Source: JAVVUJ01 sp964582545 (GTDB lineage: Bacteria; Bacillota; Clostridia; Peptostreptococcales; Anaerovoracaceae). Taken from it: a stretch of DNA of 61,673 nucleotides. Of this stretch, positions 60,410 to 61,673 are shown piece by piece (position 1 is the stretch's first letter; the number at the start of each line of letters is the position of its first letter). The stretch spans positions 1-61,673 of the forward strand of contig CAZOSB010000013.1 of the NCBI GenBank assembly GCA_964582545.1, written 5' to 3'. The notes beneath the pieces are model-generated. The model made no database searches and was not told the DNA's origin. It saw nothing but the letters and a program-made list of their open reading frames with translations. A program made the translations under genes and the position numbers.

Positions 60410-61503
60410 TGGATAGAAAGGATTTTGGTAAAATGAAAAATAAATCGATGTTTTTTAATCAGCTTAAAGATAAATTTAGCAAACATAAAGTTTTGTATTC
60501 TGGGATTTTAATTGTTTTACCAATTTTAACGGTGGCTGTAGCCATGGCACTTCCCATTTCCATTCCCAAAAATGAAACCATGGAGATTGAAGGTACGGTG
60601 GAAATCAATGGAGTTCCTGTTTTTACTCAGGTAAGTGGCACGGTTTTATCCCTGTCAATGGATTTGGGACAGCGAATTTCCCAAGGGGATATTCTTGCCA
60701 CCATCGATACAACAGATGCTTTGTATGCCATTGAACAGCTAAAGGCAACATTGGAGATGAAAAAATCCAATTTACGCGGTTTAGAAAAAACTACCTCAAA
60801 AGAGCAGACGATAACAGCCAACAATAATATCAACATTCAGAGACAAAACCTCAACAGCGCTACAGCCCTTTTAAACAAATCCAGAGATAACTACAACCGA
60901 TTAAAAACTTTATATGATGAAGGTGCAGTGCCAAAGGTGGAGTTGGATAATGCTCTTTTTGAAATGGAGTCCAATCAAAGAAATGTATCCGTGGCGCAAT
61001 CCGCATTGAGCAATGCAGAGCAACAGCTGAGCAGCTTAACCACTGATAATACCGAGAAGATCGTCAGTGCAAAGGCGGATATTTCCCAGACGGAAAGCCA
61101 GATTGCTCAGGCGGAAAAAATGTTGGAAAAGTATGAGATTTATGCAATGAACGACGGAATCGTCATAGCTAGAACTATAGATGTAGGTGGTATGGCTACT
61201 GCCGGAAGCAAGCTAGGAGAAATTTCAAAGGAAAACGAAAAAATGTTTGTCTTTTACTTGCCGGAAGAGTATGTGAGCAGAATTGCTTATGGAGATAAGA
61301 TTCTTGTTAAAAGCAAAGGAACCAATAAGGAAAAGGTAAAGACCTACGAGGGCAAGGTAAACTTTATAGACTTAAACGCACAGTACACGCCAAAGGAATC
61401 GGAATCCTCTGCAAACAAAAATAAACTGAGTTTTAAAGTAAAGGTATTGCTTCCTTTAGATTGTGACTTACGAGCGGCTGAAAAAGCGCTGGTGATTATC
61501 TAA
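60409..61503 (+). CDS. HlyD-type periplasmic adaptor / membrane fusion protein
   Basis: The 364-residue protein has one N-terminal membrane helix (VLYSGILIVLPILTVAVAMA), a biotinyl-lipoyl half (GTVLSLSMDLGQRISQGDIL), a long coiled-coil hairpin (about 110-220, rich in Q, N and S), and the second lipoyl half (YAMNDGIVIARTIDVGGMAT). A beta-barrel follows. In Gram-positive cells such adaptors serve ABC exporters across the wall. ATG 60409 overlaps the preceding stop and lacks its own site; ATG 60433, with AAAGGA upstream, is an alternative start. Confidence 0.88.
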   Translation: MDRKDFGKMKNKSMFFNQLKDKFSKHKVLYSGILIVLPILTVAVAMALPISIPKNETMEIEGTVEINGVPVFTQVSGTVLSLSMDLGQRISQGDILATIDTTDALYAIEQLKATLEMKKSNLRGLEKTTSKEQTITANNNINIQRQNLNSATALLNKSRDNYNRLKTLYDEGAVPKVELDNALFEMESNQRNVSVAQSALSNAEQQLSSLTTDNTEKIVSAKADISQTESQIAQAEKMLEKYEIYAMNDGIVIARTIDVGGMATAGSKLGEISKENEKMFVFYLPEEYVSRIAYGDKILVKSKGTNKEKVKTYEGKVNFIDLNAQYTPKESESSANKNKLSFKVKVLLPLDCDLRAAEKALVII

Positions 61504-61536
61504 ATGGTCCAATTCTTCAATATAGTTGTTGCTAGG

Positions 61537-61673
61537 TTATTCCGAATGATGGGTGTTTAAACTGAACCAGAACTCACTGCCCTCACCGAGGGTAGAATTC
61601 ACACCATATCGCCCTCCATGTTGTTCTATGGTTTTTTTCACTATGGAAAGTCCTAATCCCGTACCGGTGATGG
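61537..61673 (-). CDS. Partial sensor histidine kinase, C-terminal end
   Basis: On the minus strand the frame runs from the window edge to TAA at 61539-61537. It encodes ITGTGLGLSIVKKTIEQHGG, then an end rich in Gly/Ser/Phe (STLGEGSEFWFSL). GTGLGLSIVK is the G2 box of the HATPase_c domain, and the GSxFxFxL ending is typical of PhoR/WalK-type kinases. Only about 45 residues are visible; it faces the HlyD gene tail to tail. Confidence 0.85.
   Translation of the reverse strand, partial: ITGTGLGLSIVKKTIEQHGGRYGVNSTLGEGSEFWFSLNTHHSE

Overview
The window looks like a low-GC anaerobic member of the Clostridia (Bacillota). Supporting signs are AAGGAGG-type ribosome binding sites, frequent TTG and GTG starts, an S-layer-homology surface protein, an Agr/LytTR-type two-component system, BmrR-like MerR control and an O2-sensitive glycyl radical enzyme. 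I cannot name the species.

Layout. (1) 1-5600: core genes, namely the 3' end of a probable prmA, a DUF4914 P-loop protein, rsmE, a class V aminotransferase and a homoserine dehydrogenase. (2) 5734-11310: a tRNA-Thr(CGT) followed by a small island with a DUF2997 protein, a membrane/helix-hairpin-helix protein, a decayed small gene, a radical SAM protein, a Ycf46-like AAA+ ATPase and a DUF1257 (Ycf35-like) protein. It ends in a broken phage BRO/antirepressor gene and a degenerate copy of the tRNA 3' end. This is the best candidate in the window for a poorly described system. (3) 11440-16086: accessory genes, namely an unknown protein, a methyltransferase, a beta-lactamase-like hydrolase with its own HTH regulator and palindromic operator, and a PnuC transporter. 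(4) 16242-23555: envelope and miscellaneous genes, including a 1489-residue S-layer-homology protein with a large internal duplication, an M23 peptidase, a GNAT/GIY-YIG fusion and a CoA-binding protein.

(5) 23706-42492: a complete choline-degrading bacterial microcompartment locus (glycyl-radical type, GRM1-like). A BmrR-type MerR regulator precedes a promoter with an over-long 20-bp spacer that holds a dyad. The genes then run transporter, small winged-helix protein, two BMC-H shell proteins, acylating aldehyde dehydrogenase without its catalytic Cys, iron alcohol dehydrogenase, cutC, cutD, eutS, eutP, eutT-like, eutJ, permuted BMC protein, eutN, pduS-like, pduT, eutQ, BMC-H with a C-terminal tail, active-type aldehyde dehydrogenase, pduL, BMC-H, and a rho-independent terminator. 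CutC should split choline to trimethylamine and acetaldehyde. The aldehyde is then disproportionated inside the shell to ethanol and acetyl-CoA, and PduL turns acetyl-CoA into acetyl phosphate for ATP. All substrate-contacting and radical residues of CutC are present at a constant +4 offset from the well-studied enzyme. Two 100-N gaps in this operon (33318-33417 and 34976-35075) are each flanked by identical 55-base copies. They are scaffolding artefacts and not lost sequence.

(6) 42640-53631: small regulatory and stress genes, including an ABM-like protein, an ECF sigma factor with a DNA alkylation repair protein, DUF4177, AraC/DUF3788, HXXEE, a gene with two strong in-frame starts, TetR plus two flavodoxin-like proteins, a VOC protein, and an Agr-like sensor/regulator pair followed by a coiled-coil protein. 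(7) 53795-61673: an ABC exporter, an Smr-domain protein, a SulP anion transporter, a TetR-controlled ABC/HlyD efflux operon with two operator dyads, and the 3' end of a histidine kinase on the minus strand at the window edge.
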